Below are positions 22,770-30,776 of a DNA stretch of 50,930 bases, piece by piece. Location of the stretch: positions 1 through 50,930 of the forward strand of contig NZ_JAEMTA010000034.1 of NCBI RefSeq assembly GCF_016462545.1, read 5' to 3'. This DNA comes from Mycolicibacterium sp. Its GTDB lineage: Bacteria; Actinomycetota; Actinomycetes; Mycobacteriales; Mycobacteriaceae. A program made the position numbers and the translations under genes. The notes under the pieces are model-generated. The model had not been told where the DNA came from. It saw only the letters and a program-made list of their open reading frames with translations, and did no database searches. The stretch's first letter is position 1, and every line of letters begins with the position of its first letter.

Positions 22770-24305
22770 GTGACCGCCGAGCAGATCGAGCAGACGGAAA
22801 ACGAGCCCAAGGAAGAATGTGGCGTCTTTGGCGTCTGGGCACCCGGCGAGGATGTGGCGAAGCTCTCGTACTACGGCCTCTATGCCCTGCAACACAGAGG
22901 GCAGGAAGCGGCTGGCATCGCCGTCGCCGACGGCTCTCAGGTGCTGGTGTTCAAGGATCTCGGACTCGTCAGCCAGGTCTTCGACGAGCAGACGCTGGCC
23001 GCGATGGAGGGTCACGTCGCGATCGGCCACTGCCGCTACTCCACCACCGGTTCCACGACGTGGGAGAACGCCCAGCCGGTGTTCCGGAACACGGCGGCGG
23101 GTACCGGCGTGGCGCTCGGGCACAACGGCAACCTGGTCAACACCACCGAACTCGCCGCCCGCGCTCGTGCGGCAGGCCTGATCGACACACGCGGGGCCCC
23201 CGCTGCCACGACCGACTCCGACATCCTCGGTGCACTGCTCGCCCATGGCGCGGCCGACGCCACGCTCGAACAGGCCGCGCTGGAACTACTGCCGACGGTG
23301 CGCGGCGCCTTCTGCCTGACATTCATGGACGAGAACACCCTGTACGCAGCACGCGATCCGTACGGGGTGCGGCCGCTGTCGCTGGGCCGCCTCGACCGTG
23401 GCTGGGTGGTCGCCTCGGAGACGGCCGCCCTCGACATCGTCGGCGCCGCGTTCGTCCGTGACATCGAGCCCGGCGAACTGCTGGCCATCGACGCCGACGG
23501 CGTGCGTTCCACCCGGTTCGCCAACCCGACGCCCAAGGGCTGCGTCTTCGAATACGTCTACCTCGCCCGTCCGGACAGCGTCATCGGCGGCCGGTCGGTG
23601 CACGCGACGCGCGTCGACATCGGACGGCGGCTGGCCCGTGAGTCTCCTGTCGACGGCGACCTGGTGATCGGTGTGCCCGAATCCGGTACGCCGGCGGCAG
23701 TCGGCTACGCCCAGGAGTCCGGTATCCCGTTCGGCCAGGGTCTGATGAAGAACGCCTACGTCGGCCGGACCTTCATCCAGCCGTCGCAGACCATTCGCCA
23801 GCTCGGCATCCGGCTCAAGCTCAACCCGCTCAAGGAAGTCATCCGCGGCAAGCGGCTCATCGTCGTCGACGACTCGATCGTCCGTGGCAACACCCAGCGC
23901 GCGCTGATCCGCATGCTCCGCGAGGCCGGTGCACTCGAGGTGCACGTCCGCATCGCCTCGCCACCGGTGAAGTGGCCGTGCTTCTACGGCATCGACTTCG
24001 CCACCCCGGCCGAACTCATCGCCAACGCCTCCAACGCGGGCGCCAACGAGTCCGAGATGCTCGACGCGGTGCGTCGCGCGATCGGCGCCGACAGCCTCAG
24101 CTACATCTCGCACCAGGGCATGATCGCCGCCACCGAGCAACCCGCGTCCCGGCTGTGCTCAGCCTGCTTCGACGGTGACTATCCGATCGAGCTGCCCAGC
24201 GAGTCGGCTCTCGGCAAGAACGTCATCGAACACATGCTGGCGAATGCCGCCCGCACCGGCATGCAGACCGAGAACGACAACGCCTCGGCACTCAGGCGCC
24301 CCTGA
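22770..24305 (+). CDS. purF: Amidophosphoribosyltransferase
   Basis: A 511-residue enzyme of the committed step of purine synthesis, transferring glutamine amide nitrogen to PRPP. A 16-residue propeptide precedes Cys17 (KEECGVFGVW), whose release as the N-terminus creates the glutaminase nucleophile. LQHRGQEAAGIAV and GHNGNL belong to the Ntn domain. The phosphoribosyltransferase motif is RLIVVDDSIVRGN. Cysteines near the C-terminus (KWPCFYGID, RLCSACFDGDYP) suggest the Fe-S cluster of the B. subtilis type. Start GTG with Shine-Dalgarno. Confidence 0.95.
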   Translation: MTAEQIEQTENEPKEECGVFGVWAPGEDVAKLSYYGLYALQHRGQEAAGIAVADGSQVLVFKDLGLVSQVFDEQTLAAMEGHVAIGHCRYSTTGSTTWENAQPVFRNTAAGTGVALGHNGNLVNTTELAARARAAGLIDTRGAPAATTDSDILGALLAHGAADATLEQAALELLPTVRGAFCLTFMDENTLYAARDPYGVRPLSLGRLDRGWVVASETAALDIVGAAFVRDIEPGELLAIDADGVRSTRFANPTPKGCVFEYVYLARPDSVIGGRSVHATRVDIGRRLARESPVDGDLVIGVPESGTPAAVGYAQESGIPFGQGLMKNAYVGRTFIQPSQTIRQLGIRLKLNPLKEVIRGKRLIVVDDSIVRGNTQRALIRMLREAGALEVHVRIASPPVKWPCFYGIDFATPAELIANASNAGANESEMLDAVRRAIGADSLSYISHQGMIAATEQPASRLCSACFDGDYPIELPSESALGKNVIEHMLANAARTGMQTENDNASALRRP

Positions 24306-24336
24306 CGGCTCCGCCGTCGGTACGTCCCCTGAAGCG

Positions 24337-25329
24337 CTATTGGGGTGTAGTCGAACTGAAGCGGATCAGGTGCCTGCGACCCTTGCCCGTCGTACCGTCC
24401 TGCTCCAGCGCCTTGATCACCGAGTCCCGGTAGCCCGTCAGCCCTCCCGGCGGTGGGGGAATGACGGCGTCGATGTCGTGTTCGGACATCACCGCGTCAT
24501 GCTCCAGGGATTCGACGAGCGGGCGCGCCAGCCCCGATGAGATCGGCGTCACCAGGCCCACCCACCAGCTCGCGATGCTCGGGGTGAGCAGCGGCAGCGC
24601 GATGATGACGCGCCTGCGCAGCCCGGCGACCTCGGCGTAGACCTGCATCGCGTCGCCGTACTCGAGCACGTCGGGACAACCGACGTCGAAGGTGCGTGAC
24701 TTCTCGATCGGGGCGTCGGCAGCCTCGACCAGGTAGTGCAGCACGTCGTCGATGGCGATCGGCTGGATCTTGTTGCGCACCCACTTGGGTGTGGTCATGA
24801 CCGGCAGCCGGTCGGTCAGATGGCGAACCATCTCGAACGACGCCGATCCGGAGCCGATCACGATGCCCGCCTGCAGCACCACCGTCTCGACGCTGGAGTT
24901 CATCAAGATCTCGCCAACGGTGTTGCGCGACTTGAGGTGTCGCGACAACTCGCCCTCCGGGTGCAGCCCCGACAGGTACACGATGCGCCGGACCCCCGCC
25001 TTCTCGGCGGCCGCGGCGACGTTGTGCGCCGAACGCTCCTCCTCGCTGACGAAGTCCGACGACGTACCCATCGAGTGGACGAGGTAATAGATGACGTCGA
25101 CACCGTCGAACGCCTTGACGAGCGACTCCGGATCGCTCAGGTCGCCGCGCACCACCTCCGCCTTGTCAAGCCACGGCGCGTCGCGCAACTTCTCCGGCTT
25201 GCGGGCCAACGCCCGCACGGTGTCACCTCGCTCCACCAAGAGCGCGGCGAGATGCCCTCCGATATAACCAGTAGCTCCCGTAACCAGTGAACGACGAGAC
25301 TCAACGTCCGACACCAGGCCTCCGTCCAT
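24337..25329 (-). CDS. NAD(P)H-binding atypical SDR (YbjT-like)
   Basis: A 330-residue Rossmann protein. LVTGATGYIGGHLAALLVERG is the nucleotide-binding start, then VVRGDLSDPESL, VIYYLVHSMG and RRIVYLSGLHP. This resembles the NmrA/YbjT-like atypical SDRs, some of which carry a C-terminal DUF2867 domain that is lacking here. The active-site Tyr/Lys pair is not in the classical arrangement, so it may be a sensor or chaperone-like protein rather than a dehydrogenase. An alternative GTG start five codons in has GGAGG before it. Confidence 0.8.
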   Translation of the reverse strand: MDGGLVSDVESRRSLVTGATGYIGGHLAALLVERGDTVRALARKPEKLRDAPWLDKAEVVRGDLSDPESLVKAFDGVDVIYYLVHSMGTSSDFVSEEERSAHNVAAAAEKAGVRRIVYLSGLHPEGELSRHLKSRNTVGEILMNSSVETVVLQAGIVIGSGSASFEMVRHLTDRLPVMTTPKWVRNKIQPIAIDDVLHYLVEAADAPIEKSRTFDVGCPDVLEYGDAMQVYAEVAGLRRRVIIALPLLTPSIASWWVGLVTPISSGLARPLVESLEHDAVMSEHDIDAVIPPPPGGLTGYRDSVIKALEQDGTTGKGRRHLIRFSSTTPQ

Positions 25330-25389
25330 CGTCTTCGTGCCTACCGAGGTATTCGGAGCAAGTGTAGGTACAGATGTCCGGCGGACGGC

Positions 25390-25824
25390 CTACTCAAACG
25401 GGCAGCCGGGATTCGGTACGTCGATCGACAGGGGATCGCCTGCCGTATCGATGTACACCACCCACATCACGACGGGATCTGGGCCGAGGTTTCGTCCGAT
25501 GTGTACGTCGTCGGGACCGCTGCCCTCGGTGATCGGCGCACCGGTCGGATACACGCCGTCGCTCGAGCAGTCCGCGACGTCGTGGGTGAGCGTGCCGGCC
25601 CGGATCACTCCGAATACTCGGCCGGGATGCCAGTGCCACCCCGTGCTGCCGCCCGGTGCGATGGTGATCTGCTTGGTGACGTAATCGTGCCCGTCGACGG
25701 TGGCCTGTGCCAGGGTTTCGGCCTCCAACCCGACGTTGGGGGTCGCCGATGCGGTCCCGGCCGACCCGAACACGACGGTCGTGGCCGTCACTGCAGCCAA
25801 GGCGAGCCAGCGAACGACGTTCAT
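25390..25824 (-). CDS. Secreted cupin-domain protein
   Basis: A 144-residue protein with a Sec signal peptide (WLALAAVTATTVVFGSAGTASA, cleavage after ~residue 28) and one cupin barrel. The cupin motif is TGWHWHPGRVFGVIRAG, with two His and a missing or substituted Glu, and the second half shows GPDDVHIGRNLG. Two cysteines (DCSSDG and GCPFE) may form a disulfide. Exported; metal or ligand unknown. It is transcribed away from purM. Confidence 0.85.
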   Translation of the reverse strand: MNVVRWLALAAVTATTVVFGSAGTASATPNVGLEAETLAQATVDGHDYVTKQITIAPGGSTGWHWHPGRVFGVIRAGTLTHDVADCSSDGVYPTGAPITEGSGPDDVHIGRNLGPDPVVMWVVYIDTAGDPLSIDVPNPGCPFE

Positions 25825-25919
25825 GGTGGGTCAGCGTGTCACACCCCCCGACTCGGCGCGCCGGGTCGGCAGATCCGGCCTCGAGGGCGGTGAATGTGTA
25901 CCGCGATGGGTGCGACCGG

Positions 25920-25933
25920 TACCCTTGGGCGCG
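25920..25933 (+). promoter_or_regulatory. Putative leaderless promoter of purM
   Basis: TACCCT at 25920-25925 lies 8 nt before the ATG. The same hexamer precedes the genes starting at 28504 and 50864. Confidence 0.4.
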
Positions 25934-27013
25934 ATGAGCGAGGATCAGCGGGCCGGCGACACCGGCGCCTCCTACGCATCTGCCGGGGTGGACATCGAGG
26001 CGGGTGACCGTGCGGTCGAACTGTTCAAACCGCTTGCGAAGAAGGCGACCCGACCAGAGGTAAGGGGAGGCCTAGGCGGGTTCGCCGGGCTGTTCGCGCT
26101 GCGTGGCGGATACCGCGAGCCGTTGCTCGCGTCGTCCACCGACGGCGTCGGCACCAAACTCGCGATCGCGCAGGCGATGGACAAGCACGACACCGTCGGT
26201 TTGGACCTGGTGGCGATGGTGGTCGACGACCTCGTCGTCTGCGGAGCCGAGCCGCTGTTCCTCCAGGACTACATCGCGGTCGGGCGCACCGTGCCCGAGC
26301 GCGTCGCCGAGATCGTCTCCGGTATCGCCGATGGCTGCGTGATGGCAGGCTGTGCACTTCTCGGCGGCGAAACGGCCGAACACCCCGGCCTGATGTCGCC
26401 CGACCACTACGACATCTCCGCAACCGGCGTCGGCGTGGTCGAGGCCGACGACGTACTCGGGCCCGACCGCGTCAAGCCGGGTGACGTGATCATCGCCATG
26501 GCCTCGACGGGCCTGCACTCCAACGGATACTCCCTGGCCCGCAAGGTGCTGCTGGAGATCGACCGCGGCAACCTGGCGGGCCACGTCGAGGAATTCGGCC
26601 GCACGCTGGGTGAAGAACTGCTCGAGCCGACCCGCATCTATGCCAAGGACTGTCTGGCGCTGGCTGCCGAAACCCAGGTGCGCACGTTCTGCCACGTCAC
26701 CGGTGGCGGACTGGCCGGCAACCTCGAACGTGTCATTCCCAATGGACTCAGCGCCGAACTGGACCGCGGCACGTGGACTCCCGCGCCGGTGTTCGCGATG
26801 ATCGCTCAGCGCGGGCGCATCGACCGTGCCGAGATGGACAAGACGTTCAACATGGGAATCGGCATGGTCGCCATCGTCGCGCCGGAGGATACCGACCGTG
26901 CGCTGGCAATCTTGACCGCCCGACACCTGGACTGTTGGACCCTCGGCACCGTTCAGAAGGGCGGCAAGGACAAGAGCCGCGCCCGGTTGGTCGGGCAGCA
27001 CCCGAGGTTCTGA
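25934..27013 (+). CDS. purM: AIR synthetase
   Basis: Phosphoribosylformylglycinamidine cyclo-ligase, 359 residues, closes the imidazole ring of FGAM with ATP. ASYASAGVDIEAGDRAVELFK, SSTDGVGTKLAIA, MVVDDLVVCGAEPLFLQDYIA, LLGGETAEHPG and the C-terminal HVTGGGLAGNLERV are all family blocks. ATG at 25934 is chosen because MSEDQRAGDTGASYASAG fits the family, while the longer frame overlaps the divergent cupin gene. As in M. tuberculosis, it lies shortly after purF with two genes between. Confidence 0.95.
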   Translation: MSEDQRAGDTGASYASAGVDIEAGDRAVELFKPLAKKATRPEVRGGLGGFAGLFALRGGYREPLLASSTDGVGTKLAIAQAMDKHDTVGLDLVAMVVDDLVVCGAEPLFLQDYIAVGRTVPERVAEIVSGIADGCVMAGCALLGGETAEHPGLMSPDHYDISATGVGVVEADDVLGPDRVKPGDVIIAMASTGLHSNGYSLARKVLLEIDRGNLAGHVEEFGRTLGEELLEPTRIYAKDCLALAAETQVRTFCHVTGGGLAGNLERVIPNGLSAELDRGTWTPAPVFAMIAQRGRIDRAEMDKTFNMGIGMVAIVAPEDTDRALAILTARHLDCWTLGTVQKGGKDKSRARLVGQHPRF

Positions 27014-27045
27014 GCGCGGGCGTCAGGCGCGGCGTGGAGCGTCGC

Positions 27046-27234
27046 TCAGCGGCGCCAGTCGTCGTCGTCGACCCAGCGGTCGTCTACGACGGCGTCACCA
27101 TTGAGACCGTCCGGCTCGGGGGAACCGGCACCGCCCAGTTCCTGCTGTAACCGTTGGAAATCGGTTTGTGGCGAGCTGTACTTAAGGTCACGAGCAACCT
27201 TCGTCTGCTTCGCCTTCGCCCGGCCGCGGCCCAT
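27046..27234 (-). CDS. DUF3073 protein
   Basis: A 62-residue actinobacterial protein (Rv0810c-like). The N-terminus MGRGRAKAKQTKVARDLKY is basic and strongly typical of the family, and the C-terminus is acidic (DDRWVDDDDW). A GAGGGGG Shine-Dalgarno precedes the ATG. A TTGACA at 27309-27314 (minus strand) may be its -35, but no clear -10 is seen. Convergent with purM. Function unknown. Confidence 0.88.
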   Translation of the reverse strand: MGRGRAKAKQTKVARDLKYSSPQTDFQRLQQELGGAGSPEPDGLNGDAVVDDRWVDDDDWRR

Positions 27235-27380
27235 AGGGGACCCCCTCGCGCAATAACGGAGCGGCCCGACTAGCAGGCGGCTCCGATCTGAGTGTGTTTA
27301 TCGTCCTGTCAACACTTTACCGTGCCCGACGGTCTGATGCTGGCAGGGCCGTCTCCGCGGTGGGCGCGGCGACCCACGAA

Positions 27381-28460
27381 TCAACGCTGGTTGCTCCTGA
27401 GACGTTCCACGGCCAGTCGCCCGGCGCCCACCTCGGCGGTCGCAGGCATCGAATCGGGATCGATCAGAGCGCTCACCGCAGTCTCGCCGCCGGTGGTCAA
27501 CTGAGTGTCCGCGGGCACCCCGCGCTTGAGCAGCGCGATGGCGATCGGGCCCTGGTCGACGTGGTCCACGACGGTGCCCAGCCGCCCGATCGGGCGTCCA
27601 CCAGCCAGAACCGGATCGCCCGTCACCGGTCGATCGGCCGAACCGTCCAGATGCAGCAGCACCAACATCCGGGGTGGCTTGCCAAGGTTGTGCACGCGCG
27701 CGACGGTCTCCTGCCCGCGATAGCAGCCCTTGTCGAGGTGAACCGCGCCAGCGCCGGGTCCGCCGATCCACCCGATCTCGTGCGGAATGCTCCGCTCGTC
27801 GGTGTCGACGCCGAGTCGGGGCACGAGTTCCGCCGCGCGGTGAGCCTCGTACGCCCAAACGCCGGCCGGCCGCACGCCAGCGGCGATCAGCCGGCCTCGC
27901 CACCCGCTCACCGCGTCGCGGGGCACCACCAGGTCGACCTCGCCTTCGCGGAGGGTGCGGATGAATCCGCCGTCTGCCAGCGGCGATGCGGTTCCGACAG
28001 CGGGCAGGGCGGGCACTCCGATGGCCTCGAGAACCGCCGAATCGCCCACCTTGGGACCGAGAAGCGACAGCACCGCCAGGTCTGCTGGATCGACGACGAC
28101 GTCGGCCCAGAAGATCATCTTTCTGAGGTAGGCCAGCAACGGCTCACCGCGCCACGGCTCGGTGTCGATGATCGTGACGCCGTCGAGCTCTGTCTGCAGC
28201 CAGTGATCTTCGACACGCCCCTGCGCGTCGAGGCTCAGATTCTCGACGACCGCGCCATCGGGGAGCTCGCTCACATGCTGAGTGGAGATCGTGTGCAGCC
28301 ACTTTCGACGCTCGGCGCCGGTGAGCTGGATGGTCGCCCGGTGGGAACGGTCCACCACCACGACGCCGGTCTCCGCGGCGCGCTGTTCACCGAACGGGTC
28401 GCCGTAGTGCCAGGTGGCACCGGCGTCGGGGCCGGTCTCTGGCGCGGGGATTGCGGACAT
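27381..28460 (-). CDS. ygfZ: Folate-binding YgfZ/GcvT-like protein
   Basis: A 359-residue tetrahydrofolate-binding protein of the YgfZ family, which helps Fe-S cluster assembly or repair. The diagnostic motif KGCYRGQE is at residues 244-251 with the conserved Cys246. The N-terminal part shows SHRATIQLTGAERRKWLHTIST, the GcvT-like domain. Length is normal. Corresponds to Rv0811c. Divergent from the aminotransferase gene by 43 bp. The gap 27235-27380 holds only the possible DUF3073 promoter. Confidence 0.9.
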   Translation of the reverse strand: MSAIPAPETGPDAGATWHYGDPFGEQRAAETGVVVVDRSHRATIQLTGAERRKWLHTISTQHVSELPDGAVVENLSLDAQGRVEDHWLQTELDGVTIIDTEPWRGEPLLAYLRKMIFWADVVVDPADLAVLSLLGPKVGDSAVLEAIGVPALPAVGTASPLADGGFIRTLREGEVDLVVPRDAVSGWRGRLIAAGVRPAGVWAYEAHRAAELVPRLGVDTDERSIPHEIGWIGGPGAGAVHLDKGCYRGQETVARVHNLGKPPRMLVLLHLDGSADRPVTGDPVLAGGRPIGRLGTVVDHVDQGPIAIALLKRGVPADTQLTTGGETAVSALIDPDSMPATAEVGAGRLAVERLRSNQR

Positions 28461-28489
28461 CCTTCCAGCCTACGGAGGACACCCGGCAT

Positions 28490-28503
28490 TACCCTCATGC
28501 CCC
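28490..28503 (+). promoter_or_regulatory. Putative leaderless promoter of the class IV aminotransferase gene
   Basis: TACCCT at 28490-28495 lies 8 nt before the ATG at 28504, the same hexamer and distance as before purM. No clear -35 element. Confidence 0.4.
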
Positions 28504-29349
28504 ATGGCTGCCCACGGCGAGATCGTCGTCACCCTCGACGGCGAGGTGGTGCCCGCGGACCATCCGGTCGGGCATGTCGACGACCCGATGTTCACGCGTG
28601 GTGACGGGGTGTTCGAGACGCTGCTGCTCCGCGGCGGACGCGTCTGCCTAGTGGATGCGCATCTGGAGCGACTGGCCCGCTCGGCCGAAATAGTGGGGCT
28701 GCCGCGCCCCGATCCGGCACGGTGGCGGGCGGCTACCGATGCCGCCGCTGCGAGTTGGACCGGCGACGGTGACGCGGTGCTGAGGATGGTGTGGGGGCGC
28801 CGCAGCCACGGCGGAGCGACTGGCTTCGTCACCGTTTCACGACTGCCCGACCGGGTGCCGGCGGCACGGCGCGACGGGGTGTCGGCGATGACGCTGGACC
28901 GGGGCGTCGCGGCGGCTGGGCCGTGGAGTGTGGCGGGCGCGAAGTCGCTTTCGTATGCCAGCTACGCCGCGGCGCTGCGCCACGCAGACCGTCTCGGCAT
29001 CGACGAGGTGGTCTTGGTCAGCGCCGACGGATTCGTTCTGGAGGGACCCCGCTCGAGTGTGGTGATCGCCGACCGTGATGGCGTGCTGGCCACTCCGTCG
29101 ACGACGCTGCCGATCCTCCCCGGCATCACCGTGCAAGCGGTGTTCGACGTGGCCCGCGCACGCGGCACGCCCTGCGAGGAAAGGCTGCTGCGAGTGTCGG
29201 ATTTAGTTGCGGCACAAGGGGTTTGGCTGTTATCCAGTGTCACGCTGGCGGCACGGATCCGTGTGTTGGACGGGGTGCGGTTGCGCGTGGCGGGAGAGCC
29301 CGTGGAGATGGCCGCACTCGTCGACGAGGCCGTTGCGGGCGAGCCGTGA
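28504..29349 (+). CDS. PLP class IV aminotransferase (aminodeoxychorismate lyase-like)
   Basis: A 281-residue fold-type IV PLP enzyme. MFTRGDGVFETLLLRGG is the N-terminal signature, Lys147 in AGAKSLSYASY is the Schiff-base lysine, GFVLEGPRSSV is the phosphate/PLP contact, and LPGITVQAVFDVARARG is the C-terminal helix. The short length and sequence favour 4-amino-4-deoxychorismate lyase (PabC, folate synthesis) over a branched-chain or D-amino acid transaminase. It corresponds to Rv0812. Neighbouring a folate-binding YgfZ gene divergently fits this view, but is not proof. Confidence 0.8.
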   Translation: MAAHGEIVVTLDGEVVPADHPVGHVDDPMFTRGDGVFETLLLRGGRVCLVDAHLERLARSAEIVGLPRPDPARWRAATDAAAASWTGDGDAVLRMVWGRRSHGGATGFVTVSRLPDRVPAARRDGVSAMTLDRGVAAAGPWSVAGAKSLSYASYAAALRHADRLGIDEVVLVSADGFVLEGPRSSVVIADRDGVLATPSTTLPILPGITVQAVFDVARARGTPCEERLLRVSDLVAAQGVWLLSSVTLAARIRVLDGVRLRVAGEPVEMAALVDEAVAGEP

Positions 29350-29368
29350 CCCGGCCCCCGAAAATCGG

Positions 29369-29397
29369 TTGTCGGGTCCGGGATTCGGGAGTACCTT
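29369..29397 (+). promoter_or_regulatory. Strong sigma-A-like promoter in an intergenic region
   Basis: TTGTCG (29369-29374), a 17-nt spacer and TACCTT (29392-29397) form one of the best-spaced promoters in the window. The expected start is near 29404. No ordinary gene follows on this strand. Confidence 0.6.
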
Positions 29398-29403
29398 CGG
29401 ATT

Positions 29404-29570
29404 TACACGTGAGAGGAGGTGGTCCGAGAATTTGATTGACTCATGGACAAGTGAGGTGGCTGCCCGCTAGCAGCACCGGGTGTTTACCAGCGTGCGCTGG
29501 CGAATTCCCAGCAGTCACCCGGCCCCCGAGCCCCTCGGTCCGTCCAACCAGGAACCAACGGCTCGGGGGT
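29404..29570 (+). ncRNA. Probable structured RNA
   Basis: About 165 nt with its own promoter. An AGGAGG at 29414-29419 is followed by short ORFs (a 12-codon TTG ORF, 29431-29470, and ATG GAC AAG TGA at 29443). CCGGGTG (29476-29482) pairs with CACCCGG (29516-29522), enclosing hairpin CCAGC-GTGC-GCTGG (29487-29500). Directly 3', CCCCCGAGCC (29523-29532) and GGCTCGGGGG (29560-29569) form a perfect 10-bp stem that may end transcription. It lies between the convergent aminotransferase and nitrobindin-like genes. It could be a small RNA, or a leader whose downstream gene is missing. I cannot match it to a named RNA family. Confidence 0.5.
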
Positions 29571-29611
29571 CGCTCCATGTCTGGACCGGGACGCGCGGAG
29601 CGCGACGGCCG

Positions 29612-30304
29612 TCAGCCGACGTGGCGCGAGAGGCGAGCGGACAGGTGGGGGACGAGTCCGCCGTCGGCGTCGACCCGTTCTTCCACGTAGGCGAGGTCGC
29701 CGCCCTCGATGATCCCGTAGAGCCGCTTGGCGCCCCCGACGAGGACACCGGACTTGCTCCGGGCCAGCGCATCGGTCGCCAATTCCCACGACGACTGGTT
29801 CAGGGGATGGCCGTAGAACAGTTCGACGTACCCGGAGGAGTGAGCCAGGAGTAGCTCGATGGCTTGAGACTCCGCAGGATCATCGGGATCGTTGACGAAG
29901 CGCCAGAAACCAGATTCGCGCAGCGACGGCCCCTCGTACTCGCCAGATTCCGAGAGCAGCCAGGAGCGCGCTTCCCAGTTCAGGTATTCACCGCCGTCGT
30001 GTGACACGACGATCTGCTGGCCGAACGGATAGTCACCCGACGCCCCGCGGCCCGTGCCCTCGCCTCGCCACACGCCGACGAGCGGCAGGAGCGCCAGCAG
30101 AGCGTCATTGAGGCTGACGCCCTCGCGCAGGTTGGCGGTATCGGTGGGCACCGGCAGATCATCGAATGCCGGGAGGTTGCGGGCGGCCGTGACCTTGGCT
30201 CGCTCGACGGCAGCGGCTACTGCGCGGTCCGCAGAACCGGGAATGATCGAACCCGCCGACTCCGATGTGTCATTCGGAACGTCGGGGTTCTGGTCCGCCG
30301 TCAC
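29612..30304 (-). CDS. Nitrobindin-like haem/lipocalin-fold protein (Rv0813c-like)
   Basis: A 230-residue protein with a ~60-residue N-terminal extension and a FABP/nitrobindin-type beta-barrel. The family motif GxWxGxG is present as LVGVWRGEGTG, followed by FGQQIVVSHDGGEYLNWEARSW and ESGFWRF. Nitrobindins bind ferric haem and detoxify peroxynitrite; whether haem binds here cannot be read. The GTG overlaps the stop of an upstream 32-residue membrane peptide by 3 bp within GTGA, so the two are coupled. Confidence 0.85.
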   Translation of the reverse strand: MTADQNPDVPNDTSESAGSIIPGSADRAVAAAVERAKVTAARNLPAFDDLPVPTDTANLREGVSLNDALLALLPLVGVWRGEGTGRGASGDYPFGQQIVVSHDGGEYLNWEARSWLLSESGEYEGPSLRESGFWRFVNDPDDPAESQAIELLLAHSSGYVELFYGHPLNQSSWELATDALARSKSGVLVGGAKRLYGIIEGGDLAYVEERVDADGGLVPHLSARLSRHVG

Positions 30305-30399
30305 AACTCGTCGGTGACCAGCCGGTACACCGCATACAGGGCGAACCAGGTGATGACGACGACCGCCACGACGAGCAGAATCTCGAAGAAGAGCACCAC
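30301..30399 (-). CDS. 32-residue single-TM small membrane protein
   Basis: The peptide begins MVLFFEILLVVAVVVITWFA and ends LYAVYRLVTDEL, one transmembrane helix with an acidic cytoplasmic tail. TAGACT (30406-30411, minus strand) ends 6 nt before the GTG, giving a leaderless mRNA. Its TGA overlaps the GTG of the nitrobindin-like gene, so translation of the peptide should feed ribosomes into that gene. It may anchor or regulate its partner, or serve mainly as a coupling ORF. It is shorter than most gene finders report. Confidence 0.65.
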   Translation of the reverse strand: MVLFFEILLVVAVVVITWFALYAVYRLVTDEL

Positions 30400-30472
30400 G
30401 TGGTCAGTCTAGTTGTGGCGGGCTGGGCGAGGCGACCGGGGCCACCGTGCCTCGCTCATCGTCGCTGGAAGG

Positions 30473-30775
30473 TCAGGCGACCTTGACGTCGACCTCGTGG
30501 ATGCCCGCGCCCGACGGAGCGACGCTGGCGTCTCCGTTGCCCGCCGGCGAGAGGGCGCGCAGCGTCCAGGTGCCTGGGGCCGCGAAGAAACGGAAGTCAC
30601 CGGTTGCCGAGGCGACGACCTCGGCGGTGAACTCGTCGGAGGCGTCGAGGAGGCGCACGAAGGCACCACCGACGCTCTGACCCGAGCCGTCGACCACGCG
30701 ACCGGTGATGACGGTTTCCTTCTCCAGGTCAACGCTGGAGGGCAACGTCAGTCCTTGCTTCGGTGCAGAGCACAT
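30473..30775 (-). CDS. sseC2: DUF1416 sulfur-metabolism protein
   Basis: A 100-residue protein matching SseC/DUF1416: MCSAPKQGLTLPSSVDLEKE, then VVDGSGQSVGGAFVRLLD and GDFRFFAAPGTWTLRAL, a transthyretin-like/carboxypeptidase-regulatory beta fold. The N-terminal Cys is conserved in the family. It starts one base after the cysA2 stop, so the two are co-translated. It probably assists the sulfurtransferase in cytosolic sulfur transfer; the exact role is not established. Confidence 0.88.
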   Translation of the reverse strand: MCSAPKQGLTLPSSVDLEKETVITGRVVDGSGQSVGGAFVRLLDASDEFTAEVVASATGDFRFFAAPGTWTLRALSPAGNGDASVAPSGAGIHEVDVKVA

Positions 30776-30776
30776 A

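Noticed and set aside
29471..29690. Open reading without stops (GGCPLAAPG...) through the structured RNA region
   Set aside because: No start codon in frame after the upstream TGA codons; the base pairing explains the conservation-like look better.
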